Source: an uncultured Treponema sp.
GTDB taxonomy: Bacteria; Spirochaetota; Spirochaetia; Treponematales; Treponemataceae
DNA: 37,679 nt
Assembly (NCBI GenBank): GCA_947167345.1
Contig: CAMVHR010000028.1
Span: 1-37,679 of the forward strand
Direction: 5' to 3'
Shown here in pieces: positions 1 to 8,031 of this stretch (position 1 is its first letter; each line of letters starts with the position of its first letter). Under the pieces are notes generated by a model that did not search any database, had not been told where the DNA came from, and was given only the letters and a program-made list of their open reading frames with translations. The translations under genes and the position numbers were made by a program.

Positions 1-18
1 GAGCCGCAAGTGAATAAG

Positions 19-47
19 ACTATATCACGTCCCCATTTTCTTGTCAA
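19..47 (-). promoter_or_regulatory. Strong sigma-70 promoter reading out of the left edge
   Basis: On the minus strand TTGACA (47-42) is followed after exactly 17 bases by TATAGT (24-19). Long A/T tracts just upstream (about 51-88) resemble an UP element. Transcription would start near position 12 and leave the window leftwards. Such a near-consensus promoter with an AT-rich upstream tract often drives stable RNA or another highly expressed gene, but the target is not visible. Confidence 0.55.
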
Positions 48-146
48 CTCTTTTTTTCTTTTTTTTTAAAAATTTTTTATTTTTTTTGAATGGCATTTTT
101 CGAACGCCTTTTTGTGCTACCCTAAAGCAACCTCGAACTTCTAGGC

Positions 147-184
147 AATCTCGAAAAAGTCAAGAAAGTGAGTTTTTCGAGATT
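147..184 (-). terminator. Hairpin downstream of the DUF4340 gene, possible terminator
   Basis: AATCTCGAAAAA (147-158) and TTTTTCGAGATT (173-184) form a perfect 12-bp inverted repeat with a 14-base loop. It lies 25 bases past the stop of the last gene of the minus-strand ABC cassette. No clean U-run follows on the minus strand, so it may be an mRNA 3'-end stabiliser or a relative of the repeat family at 4977-5120 rather than a classical terminator. The rest of 1-208 holds only the leftward promoter and A/T tracts. Confidence 0.4.
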
Positions 185-208
185 ACCCTATAATAAAACT
201 TACCGTTA

Positions 209-1189
209 TCAATCAACGTCAGTATTTTTAGAAAAATCTGACGGTGTCTTTGTAAAACGGGCTCCTATATAAGAAGCAACCTTAAAGCAGTAAGGCACTT
301 CACTACAATAAAGATATGTTTCATCATCCTTCACAAAGCCCCGAAGATCTACCGTCTTATCTTTTGCAGAAATGAGCATAGAAAAGTCACTGTCAGCTTC
401 AGAAATAGAAAAATCATCATCCAGCCATTCTGAAACATTCAAAGTAGAAAGCGAACGCACCCAGTTGGTAACTTTTTCGCTGTCCACCTCTGAAGGAATT
501 TCAGAAGAATAAGACATCATGCTTGCAGGAGTGCAAATCCAGTTTTCTTTTGAAACAAAACCTTCTTCAGAACTTTCATCCGCAGATTTTACAAAAGAAA
601 AACTCTTAAGTACTCCATCTTCCTTATACGAAATGTTTACAGAATAAATCTCAGAACTGTCAAGCGAATACACTTCTTTACTACGCAAAGCATCCACATC
701 AACTGCAAACATAGAATGCAAAGCATTTTCAGCAAGATAAACAGAATTATCTTTTGACACCTGCACAAAGGACTGTCGTCCGGTAGAAGTATCTTTTCCA
801 ACAATAATAGACTGTATTACCTTTCCGTCCTTAAACGCCGTCACGACAGTCCTGCTGCCATCATCAAGACCATATCTCTCCTCTTCTCCTGCAGCAGAGC
901 GCGAAACAGTCCCCAAAAGCTTAACAGACTGAACAGTCTCGCACATTTCCTGTGCAGTAGATGCATTTGCAGGATATTTTTTGTCACCGACAAACCATCC
1001 GTCGCCGTCTTTAAAAAGTTTTACTTCTTCACCGGTTCCCGTCTGAATCACAAAAGAATCCGGTTCGTCCTTTACAGAAACAATCTTTATCTTATTTCTT
1101 CCTGTAAACACAAGCTGAATTACATAAATGCAAACCAAAACAGCAAGAACGCCAAGAAGAACAATCTTTCTATTTCCATTATTTTTCAT
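209..1189 (-). CDS. DUF4340 domain protein, membrane-anchored
   Basis: The 326-residue protein has one N-terminal membrane anchor (about residues 10-28) followed by a soluble, probably periplasmic, domain rich in short beta-like segments and Ser/Asp/Glu. The overall pattern matches DUF4340 proteins, which are repeatedly encoded beside GldG-like ABC export components. It is the last gene of a minus-strand operon, and its start overlaps the end of the GldG-like gene by 11 bases, implying translational coupling. No catalytic motif is visible. Its role is inferred only from context: an accessory extracytoplasmic subunit of the neighbouring transporter. The family assignment is by recognition, and the function is unknown. 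Confidence 0.7.
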   Translation of the reverse strand: MKNNGNRKIVLLGVLAVLVCIYVIQLVFTGRNKIKIVSVKDEPDSFVIQTGTGEEVKLFKDGDGWFVGDKKYPANASTAQEMCETVQSVKLLGTVSRSAAGEEERYGLDDGSRTVVTAFKDGKVIQSIIVGKDTSTGRQSFVQVSKDNSVYLAENALHSMFAVDVDALRSKEVYSLDSSEIYSVNISYKEDGVLKSFSFVKSADESSEEGFVSKENWICTPASMMSYSSEIPSEVDSEKVTNWVRSLSTLNVSEWLDDDFSISEADSDFSMLISAKDKTVDLRGFVKDDETYLYCSEVPYCFKVASYIGARFTKTPSDFSKNTDVD

Positions 1190-3257
1190 TTTTAGCCTCT
1201 CTTACATCATCTGCATCGTAACACATGCGGATTTCCCTGCGGTATTTGCTCCTAGACAAAGCAACAAAAACTCCTATCAGGGCAACAATAGCCGCAAGCC
1301 CGACAGAGTTCATGTATTTTACAAAAGAAACAGCAGCTCCACGAGTCACTTTCAAGGCATTCAGCGACAAGCCCTTAGTACGCATCTCACACAGCTCTCC
1401 GTTTCCGTTCATGTAATCCACTGCATTCTGCAAGAACAAGGCTACTGGTTCAGTACTGTTTTCCTGAAGAATCTGAGAACCTGTAATGCACGAAGTAGAA
1501 GCAACAAAAAGCTTACCCTTCTGAACGCTTTTTGCAACATGTGCAATTGATGAAACAGCCTGAGCCCCAGTTGAATTCAATGCAGAAGCAGCATCTGGAG
1601 CACTTGAAAACGCACTTGAAAACTTTCCTTCAACCAACACAGAAAGATTATAAGACTTGTTTTCACTCGTATCCGAAGGCTTTGAAATCGAAAGGGGATT
1701 CATCACAATGTTATCCTTTACAAGCCAGGAATCTGCAGAAGACTTTGCAAGCACGGTTACAGATTTTTCATTATCTTCCATAGCTTTAGCAACATCTATT
1801 GCCCCGGACTGAAGGAATATCACATACCCCAGGTTTCTTGAAATGTCACTGTTTTTATTCAGCTGATTTTTCTGCATCATAGGTGCATAATAAAAATTAA
1901 CCCGTCCATACTGAGGGGTATTCTGGAAATAGCACTGCTCGTCAAAAACGTAAGCTGCATCCATCGAAACACCATAAGCTGAAAGAAGCTTTTCCAGACC
2001 GTTTACATTCGGAACATACTCAGGCTGGGAATAATATGCCATCTCTCCTTCTGGAGCAGATTCATTGAACGGATCAAGAAACAGCATGACATTGCCGCCC
2101 CTCATCAGGAACTGGTCAATTTTATAAAGTTCTTCATCGGTCAGTGCAGATTTAGGACCATTAATAACAAGACTCTGAACACCTGCAGGAATATCTTTTT
2201 CCGACAGGTTTACGTCTTCAAATGAATACCTGTCACGCACAAGAGAAGCAAAATTGCCTGCCCCATTCTGACTGTCATTCAAATCTAGCTCGCCATGTCC
2301 GGTAATGTATGCGACAGAGCTAGTCTTTGCAGCAAGAGCCTGTATTGATTTTACAAGGGAATCTTCAATATCATCCAGGCCACCTATTGCATAGCCGAAA
2401 ATAACATTCACCATCTCAAGAGGAACAATGCGGAACTTTTCACCTGCTTCAACAACAAGACCGAGAGCACCATAAGAAACAGTTCCATCCTTTTCCTTCC
2501 AGCTGAGTTCCTGAATGCCGTAACGAGCGGCAAGATCCTGAACCTCAGCAGACGACGGATCAATTACATTATATGAAAGCGCATTGTGAAAACGTTTGTT
2601 TGCGGCATTAAATGCAGACTGCACAAGTCCGTCAATCTTATCAAAACCATTGATTCCAAAATCTTCAAGACGGCGGGAACGATACAAAGTAACCCTTACA
2701 TTGTCAGAAAGCCCAGCAAGAGCATTCGTATCCGCAATGACTTTATTTATGGTAGTCGTAATCTTATATTCAAGACCGTCCGTTGTAGAAAGACCGTCAA
2801 TGGTTTCAATCTGATCCGCATAAGTCAGGACAAGCCCCATAAACACATTCTTATAGCCGACTTCATTATCCTTAACCTCGCGGATCTGAATCTGATTCAA
2901 TCCGTAACTTTGTGCAAGAGACTCATTTTCAGGCTTTGCCATGTCAAACAGCTCATAACTGAAATTGCGGTTAGCGACCCTATTATACTCAGAAAGCAAA
3001 TCCTTGGCATACTGATACACATCAGAATAAGGGGACGGAAGATTATCCGAAAAGAACACCTTTATGCTCAAAGGTTCTTCTATTATCTTTACGGCATTTC
3101 TGCTCGCAGAAGAAATCGAATATGATTTTGAACCAGTAAGGTCAAGCCTCAAAAAACTGCGTGACGCAACAAGATTTACAAATATAAGAATAAGCACAAA
3201 AATCCACACATCACTTGAAGGATTTTTTATCCATTTAACAAATTCATTTTTTTTCAT
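1179..3257 (-). CDS. GldG-like ABC transporter auxiliary protein
   Basis: The 692-residue protein has a membrane segment near the N terminus (about 17-33), a long extracytoplasmic region, and a second membrane segment close to the C terminus (about 652-670) followed by a basic tail. This two-anchor layout with a large periplasmic part matches the GldG/ABC-2 auxiliary family. The segment around AYITGHGELDL and the following LVINGPKSALTDEELYKID is typical of that family's central domain. It starts 3 bases after the permease stop and overlaps the DUF4340 gene, so all four genes are probably one transcript. In Bacteroidota the homologue serves gliding and secretion. Treponemes do not glide that way, so the substrate here is unknown. 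Confidence 0.75.
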   Translation of the reverse strand: MKKNEFVKWIKNPSSDVWIFVLILIFVNLVASRSFLRLDLTGSKSYSISSASRNAVKIIEEPLSIKVFFSDNLPSPYSDVYQYAKDLLSEYNRVANRNFSYELFDMAKPENESLAQSYGLNQIQIREVKDNEVGYKNVFMGLVLTYADQIETIDGLSTTDGLEYKITTTINKVIADTNALAGLSDNVRVTLYRSRRLEDFGINGFDKIDGLVQSAFNAANKRFHNALSYNVIDPSSAEVQDLAARYGIQELSWKEKDGTVSYGALGLVVEAGEKFRIVPLEMVNVIFGYAIGGLDDIEDSLVKSIQALAAKTSSVAYITGHGELDLNDSQNGAGNFASLVRDRYSFEDVNLSEKDIPAGVQSLVINGPKSALTDEELYKIDQFLMRGGNVMLFLDPFNESAPEGEMAYYSQPEYVPNVNGLEKLLSAYGVSMDAAYVFDEQCYFQNTPQYGRVNFYYAPMMQKNQLNKNSDISRNLGYVIFLQSGAIDVAKAMEDNEKSVTVLAKSSADSWLVKDNIVMNPLSISKPSDTSENKSYNLSVLVEGKFSSAFSSAPDAASALNSTGAQAVSSIAHVAKSVQKGKLFVASTSCITGSQILQENSTEPVALFLQNAVDYMNGNGELCEMRTKGLSLNALKVTRGAAVSFVKYMNSVGLAAIVALIGVFVALSRSKYRREIRMCYDADDVREAKNEK

Positions 3258-3260
3258 ACA

Positions 3261-3980
3261 TCAGTCCTTCCTAGCATCATCAAGAACATACATTGTAATG
3301 GCAGTAAAGCCCAAAGCCACGGAAACAAAATAGATTACATCCCGAGTATCAAGAACCCCTCTCGCAATTGATTCGAAATGGCTTGCCGCAGAAACAAACT
3401 TTACAAAAGGAACAATTGCAGCTGGCAAAAGAATTGCAAAATCATCAAGAAGAACAGGAACAAGGCAGATTAAAAATGCCGCAAGGAATGCGACTATCTG
3501 ATTTTTTGTTATGGCAGAAGCGAAAATTCCGATTGCGCAAAAAGAAGCGGCAAGCAGTACGGCTCCTACATATCCTCCAACGACAGGGCCAGCATCTGGA
3601 GTTCCAAAAGCATATATGGTAAGGACATATAAAATAGTAGGAAGTATCATGGCAATGCTCGAGACAAGCACTGCAAGATATTTTCCAACAACAATGTCCC
3701 TTATTGACACAGGAAGTGTGAGCAAAGTTTCGTAAGAGCCGCTTCGCTTTTCTTCGCTGAATACCCTCATCGTAAGGGCTGGAATGACAAAGCTGAAAAT
3801 TATAGGCAGCAGCACGAAAAAGTTTCTTAATTCCGCCCTGCCGGAAATAAAGAAAGTAGAAAACACAATCAGACCTGTGGCAAGAAGGAACAGGCATATA
3901 ACAAAATATGAAATCCAGCTTGTAAAATAGGAATACAGCTCCCTTTCAAGAATAACAGTCCATGCTCTTTTAGTTTTCAT
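3261..3980 (-). CDS. ABC-2 type permease (GldF-like)
   Basis: This 239-residue integral membrane protein has about six hydrophobic segments (roughly 23-45, 53-72, 100-123, 135-157, 163-185, 216-234). After the second lies the cytoplasmic motif EEKRSGSYETLLTLPVS, characteristic of ABC-2 permeases of the GldF/NosY type, where it contacts the ATPase. The start codon overlaps the end of the ATPase gene by 11 bases. With the upstream ATPase it should form the core of an exporter, and the downstream GldG-like and DUF4340 proteins are its likely periplasmic partners. The exported substrate cannot be read from the sequence. Confidence 0.85.
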   Translation of the reverse strand: MKTKRAWTVILERELYSYFTSWISYFVICLFLLATGLIVFSTFFISGRAELRNFFVLLPIIFSFVIPALTMRVFSEEKRSGSYETLLTLPVSIRDIVVGKYLAVLVSSIAMILPTILYVLTIYAFGTPDAGPVVGGYVGAVLLAASFCAIGIFASAITKNQIVAFLAAFLICLVPVLLDDFAILLPAAIVPFVKFVSAASHFESIARGVLDTRDVIYFVSVALGFTAITMYVLDDARKD

Positions 3981-4908
3981 TTTCTGCCCCTCCAGTTGTC
4001 AAAGTTCTGAATACATCTTCAAGACTGTTCTTGCGGACATTCATTTCATACAAATCCCAGCCATTCTTTATTACAAGCCGGGCAAGAGATGCGCGCACGC
4101 TTTCTTCATGACCAGTACGCACGGCTGCAACGATTTTAGAACCGTCCTGCCTTACAGTACATGACAAAACATCTTTTTCTGCAGAAAGGCTGGACTGTAC
4201 AGAATTGCCGTCAGCACCGCCAATGACAAACTGAACTTCATCAGAAGAATTGTATTGTGAACGAAGCTCTTCAGTAGGACTGTCCGCAACTTTCTTTCCA
4301 TTAGATATGATTATTACTCGGTTACACAGCATTTCAACTTCGCTCAATATGTGAGTCGAAATTATAACAGTGCGTGTTTCTCCTATTTTTTTTATGAGGG
4401 AACGAACTTCCGAAACCTGATTAGGATCAAGTCCGCTCGTTGGTTCATCAAGGATAAGGATTTCAGGATCCCCCATGAGAGCATGAGCCAGTCCGACACG
4501 CTGGCGGTTGCCACGCGACAAATCCCCAATATTTTTATGCATTACTTCTTTTAAGCCGCAGACTTCTGCCAGCTCAGGCACTTTTTTACGGGCATCAACA
4601 CCTTCAACATCTGCGACATATTTAAGGTAATCGGCCACAATCATGTCGCTGTAAAGCGGAGCTGACTCCGGCATGTACCCTATTTTACGTTTTGTTTCCA
4701 CCTCATGTGTAAAAACATTCATGCCATCAATCTTTATTGTGCCTGCTGACGGTTCAAGATATCCCGTAATCATGCGCATTGTAGTTGTTTTTCCTGCTCC
4801 ATTAGGACCAAGAAGACCGACAATTTCGCCAGTCTTTATGGAAAAACTGATGTCGTCTACAGCGCGAAAAGTCCCGAATCTTCGGGAAACGTGCTCAACT
4901 TCTATCAT
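3970..4908 (-). CDS. ABC transporter ATP-binding protein (GldA-like)
   Basis: The 312-residue ATPase has all nucleotide-binding motifs: Walker A GPNGAGKT (34-41), a signature region LSRGNRQR (130-137, a variant of LSGGQ), and Walker B LILDEP (151-156) followed by TSGLDP. A C-terminal extension of about 90 residues after the core is normal for the CcmA/GldA subfamily of ABC-2 exporters. It is the first gene of the minus-strand cassette and drives the permease encoded next. A promoter candidate lies at 4960-4932, and GGGG in the short leader may act as a weak ribosome-binding site. Substrate unknown. Confidence 0.88.
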   Translation of the reverse strand: MIEVEHVSRRFGTFRAVDDISFSIKTGEIVGLLGPNGAGKTTTMRMITGYLEPSAGTIKIDGMNVFTHEVETKRKIGYMPESAPLYSDMIVADYLKYVADVEGVDARKKVPELAEVCGLKEVMHKNIGDLSRGNRQRVGLAHALMGDPEILILDEPTSGLDPNQVSEVRSLIKKIGETRTVIISTHILSEVEMLCNRVIIISNGKKVADSPTEELRSQYNSSDEVQFVIGGADGNSVQSSLSAEKDVLSCTVRQDGSKIVAAVRTGHEESVRASLARLVIKNGWDLYEMNVRKNSLEDVFRTLTTGGAENEN

Positions 4909-4931
4909 AATCTAACCCCATTTTGACTTTT

Positions 4932-4960
4932 AATATAATAAAACAAGATTCGTACGGCAA
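4932..4960 (-). promoter_or_regulatory. Promoter candidate for the ABC export cassette
   Basis: On the minus strand TTGCCG (4960-4955) and TATATT (4937-4932) are separated by 17 bases. The predicted start near 4925 leaves a leader of roughly 17 bases before the ATG at 4908. The -35 box is a partial match, so confidence is moderate. Confidence 0.4.
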
Positions 4961-4976
4961 GTTACTAACAAAAGTC

Positions 4977-5120
4977 TATAAGAAGTTGAGGCACAACTTC
5001 TTAAGTAATCGAGACACAATTACTTAAGTAATTACGGCACAATCTCTTAAGTAATCGCGATGCAATTACTTAAGAGATTGCGACACAAATTCTTAGGAAA
5101 TTGAGAGCTTGTTCCTTAAT
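4977..5120. repeat. 23-bp periodic array of palindromic units
   Basis: CTTAAG or a close variant recurs at 5000, 5023, 5046, 5069, 5092 (CTTAGG) and 5115 (CTTAAT), exactly every 23 bases. Units read approximately CTTAAGTAATYGMGRCACAAT plus two bases. Within units the two ends pair: AAGAAGTTG (4980-4988) with CAACTTCTT (4994-5002) is a perfect 9-bp stem. Across units, CAATCTCTTAAGTAAT (5040-5055) and ATTACTTAAGAGATTG (5065-5080) form a perfect 16-bp inverted repeat with a 9-base loop. The array ends exactly where the -35 box of the next gene begins. It is non-coding and its function is unknown. Confidence 0.85.
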
Positions 5121-5148
5121 TGACTATTTTCCATATATCTCCTATTAT
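5120..5148 (+). promoter_or_regulatory. Promoter of the 5157 gene, likely leaderless
   Basis: TTGACT (5120-5125) and TATTAT (5143-5148) are spaced by 17 bases. Only 8 bases separate the -10 box from the ATG at 5157, so transcription should begin at or within a base or two of the start codon. No Shine-Dalgarno sequence fits in that gap. Confidence 0.5.
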
Positions 5149-5156
5149 AAAGTGTT

Positions 5157-6692
5157 ATGGGAAAAGGCAATTTTTTTCAAGACATATTGACATCGATATT
5201 TAACAGCAATAATTCCGAAGTCCTTAAAAGGAGAATGCTGAAAAAGGCTGCGAAAGATTTATCTAAATCTAAATATCATTTCTATAGATACGGTTCTCAC
5301 GAAGTCGACCCTTCTTTTGCAAAGTTTTTCTATGAAATTTACAAGGCAATCTCTCCTGCCCAGCTCATGTTTGCGAATTCAAACATGCATTCATTCAAAA
5401 ACATTGTCATCAGCCAGTCATTATCCGATGAGCAGAAAACTCTAATTGATGAGCTTTCAGAAGAAAGTTTAAGGGAAAAGGCTCGCTCTTCATCCCTTCA
5501 GGACCTTTCAAGAAACGTAAACGCAATGCTTGAAAAGTTCAATTCAGAGCTTACACGCGACAAAATAAACCGCATTGACAGCCTGTACACAAAATTCGTG
5601 CTGTTCAAGAACTTCTGTCAGTATGACTTCTTTTTCCTACTCAAAAAATTTGACAGCTCCCTTAAGGAGCGCAGCTTTAACTCCACGCCAAAGTTTCAGC
5701 AGATTGGCGGCTCTTACGTAGTAGAAGACATCAAAAACTTTACTTCCATTGCATGGGTCATTCCTCTCGAAGCAGACTGGGAAGACGTATTCAAGCTGCT
5801 CAAATCGCTTAAGGGTGTAGAACCAATCTCACTCAGCGTATGGAAAAAAATTCTTACAAGACTCAAGAGCGTAAGGGAATACAATATCTTTGAGCTCATG
5901 ATTCAGCTCATTACCGAAGACCCAGGGTACAGGGAAGCCTATAAGATGGAAGAAAACCATATTATGGACGAATTTATCCTTGAAATACGCAAGACTGCAG
6001 AATCAACCTTGGAACAGCTTGAATCCGAGCAGAGATCTGACAAAGTTGACAATCTTCTGTCAGAAATCTTTGACACTCCAGACGTTGAACCATTGCACTA
6101 TTATAATGAAGAAACAAGCAGCGTCTATGAAAGCAAGAACCTGTTGCCGCTCACTTATGCAGCTCCGCTGAGCTATTTACGAAGCTTCCTTTTGGACTTC
6201 ATAAAGAAAGATGTGCGTGCCCTGTCAGACATTCTGCTTGTACGTGCAGAATGGACTTCACAGCAGATGGCTGCTCCCATGAGCGAAGCATACCACCAGA
6301 TGCTGGAGTTTTCAAACGGAATTACGGCTCTTGATGAAAAATTTGCAGACAACGGCGAGTTTGGCGGAAAGATAAAAATGCTTCTGCCTCGTGTAGAACG
6401 AGATCGCGAAGGAAAGAACATTGCAAACATGGTCATTAACGATGCAAACAACGAAGCAGCCCGACTCATTATGGTTTCGCGCCAGAATTTCGTTGCCTAT
6501 GCAAAAAACCTTAAGATGTTGCTTGAAGACTTTGTAAAGCAGCCCCATAGCGAACTGATCAGAAACTGGAAGGCTCTTGATACATTTGCCGAAGGAAAAC
6601 TTAAACAGACGTGCATTGACATATACAAAAAGCTTTTCTCATTCGTTTCGCTGCTCCAGAACTTTAATATTGAAATCTCAGACCTTAGCTAG
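5157..6692 (+). CDS. Spirochaete conserved protein, probable DUF5312 family
   Basis: The 511-residue, mostly alpha-helical, charged protein has no signal peptide or membrane segment, so it is probably cytoplasmic. I recognise it as a conserved spirochaete protein, probably DUF5312, but no functional motif is evident. Helical stretches rich in Lys/Glu/Leu run through the whole length and the C-terminal third (about 400-500) may form coiled coil. It precedes hflX by 3 bases and is probably co-transcribed with it. The start is the first ATG after a TTGACT/TATTAT promoter and has no ribosome-binding site. The function is unknown; an HflX partner is a pure context guess. Confidence 0.6.
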   Translation: MGKGNFFQDILTSIFNSNNSEVLKRRMLKKAAKDLSKSKYHFYRYGSHEVDPSFAKFFYEIYKAISPAQLMFANSNMHSFKNIVISQSLSDEQKTLIDELSEESLREKARSSSLQDLSRNVNAMLEKFNSELTRDKINRIDSLYTKFVLFKNFCQYDFFFLLKKFDSSLKERSFNSTPKFQQIGGSYVVEDIKNFTSIAWVIPLEADWEDVFKLLKSLKGVEPISLSVWKKILTRLKSVREYNIFELMIQLITEDPGYREAYKMEENHIMDEFILEIRKTAESTLEQLESEQRSDKVDNLLSEIFDTPDVEPLHYYNEETSSVYESKNLLPLTYAAPLSYLRSFLLDFIKKDVRALSDILLVRAEWTSQQMAAPMSEAYHQMLEFSNGITALDEKFADNGEFGGKIKMLLPRVERDREGKNIANMVINDANNEAARLIMVSRQNFVAYAKNLKMLLEDFVKQPHSELIRNWKALDTFAEGKLKQTCIDIYKKLFSFVSLLQNFNIEISDLS

Positions 6693-6695
6693 TAT

Positions 6696-8024
6696 ATGGT
6701 AGAAGTTCAGGAAGAACAGGAAAAAAAACCAAGGTGCCTGCTCATAGGGGCTCCGTCCAAAAAAAAAGCCATTGCCAATGAGCCGGCGGCGTCTAGCGAG
6801 TCAGCGTCTAACGAGCCGGCTGAATTAAAAGGTCTTGTTTCCACTCTCGGCATGGAAATTGTCGGGATAATGGTCTTGAACCGCATTGAGCCTACTCCTG
6901 CCTACGGCATTGGCAAAGGCAAGACTCAGGAAATTGCCGACATGGCAAAAGAAACTTTTGCAGACTGCATTATCTTTGACTGGGAAATTGATCCTACAAA
7001 GCAGCGCAACTGGGAAAAACTAACAAACATCCCCGTATTTGACCGCAATGAAGTAATCATCCGCATATTCGCCCAAAGGGCACAGACAAAAGAAGCCGTC
7101 CTGCAGGTAGATTTGGCAAGACTTACATATTCTTTGCCACGATTAAGCCATACTTATGGAGATTTGGCCAGACAGAGAGGAGGTTCTTATGGTGCAAAAG
7201 GTAGCGGTGAAACCCAGCTGGAACTGGACAGGCGCCAAATAGAAGACAAGATTCTACAGATAAAAAAAGAACTTAATCAGATTGCAATAAACAGACAGGT
7301 ACAGCGCAAACAGAGGGAACGCAACGCAACTCCTTCTTGTGCCCTTGTCGGCTATACCAATGCAGGCAAGTCAAGCCTTTTAAACGCACTTACAGGTGCA
7401 GACGTTTTTGTCGAAGACAAGCTTTTCGCAACGCTTGATCCTACAACAAGAAAGCTTGCACTGGCAGAAGGTTCTTTTATCCTTCTTACTGACACAGTAG
7501 GCTTTATTTCAAACCTGCCGCATACATTAATTGATGCATTCAAATCTACACTTGAAGAAACTTCTTTTGCAGACCTGCTGCTAATCACGGTGGATGCAAG
7601 CGATCCCAATTACAAAGAACAGTACGCTCAGGTTCTTTCCGTACTTGAAGAAATCAATGCGGACAAAATTCCGCGCATTGTAGTGCTAAACAAGTGCGAC
7701 ATGATTGCAGGCAACGAAATTGCAATTTCACAGCTGAACGCAGCATTCCCCGATGCAATAAAAGTAAGCGCAAGAACGCATGAAGGCTTTGAAAACTTGC
7801 TTGCACACATTACGGAACAGCTTTTGGGGACTTTGGGCAATTTTAAAATCCCCATGGAGCAAAACAGTCTTGTAGAGCTTGCCCGTAAAAATGGCACCAT
7901 TATTAAAGAAGAATGGCTGGAAGACTGCATAATGCTTGAAGCCCGCATTCCTGGCAAAATCGACAGTAACGGTAATGCCACGACAAGAACTCTTGCAATG
8001 CTGATAAAATATCTGATACAGTAG
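6696..8024 (+). CDS. hflX: GTPase HflX, ribosome-associated
   Basis: The 442-residue GTPase has the HflX N-terminal domain (about 45-205, including YGIGKGKTQEI and the glycine-rich RGGSYGAKGSGETQLE segment) and a G domain with P-loop GYTNAGKSS (219-227), DTVGF (266-270) and NKCD (332-335). HflX binds the 50S subunit and can split stalled ribosomes. Residues 1-45 form a low-complexity, family-atypical leader. Its DNA at 6779-6820 is unusually GC-rich, with a 15-bp near-tandem duplication. The gene follows the DUF5312-like gene by 3 bases without a clear ribosome-binding site, suggesting translational coupling. A start further inside is possible if the leader is not translated. Confidence 0.93.
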   Translation: MVEVQEEQEKKPRCLLIGAPSKKKAIANEPAASSESASNEPAELKGLVSTLGMEIVGIMVLNRIEPTPAYGIGKGKTQEIADMAKETFADCIIFDWEIDPTKQRNWEKLTNIPVFDRNEVIIRIFAQRAQTKEAVLQVDLARLTYSLPRLSHTYGDLARQRGGSYGAKGSGETQLELDRRQIEDKILQIKKELNQIAINRQVQRKQRERNATPSCALVGYTNAGKSSLLNALTGADVFVEDKLFATLDPTTRKLALAEGSFILLTDTVGFISNLPHTLIDAFKSTLEETSFADLLLITVDASDPNYKEQYAQVLSVLEEINADKIPRIVVLNKCDMIAGNEIAISQLNAAFPDAIKVSARTHEGFENLLAHITEQLLGTLGNFKIPMEQNSLVELARKNGTIIKEEWLEDCIMLEARIPGKIDSNGNATTRTLAMLIKYLIQ

Positions 8025-8031
8025 AAAACAG

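Noticed and set aside
4977-5120. CRISPR array
   Set aside because: The 23-bp units are contiguous with no unique spacers, arms vary, and no cas gene is near.
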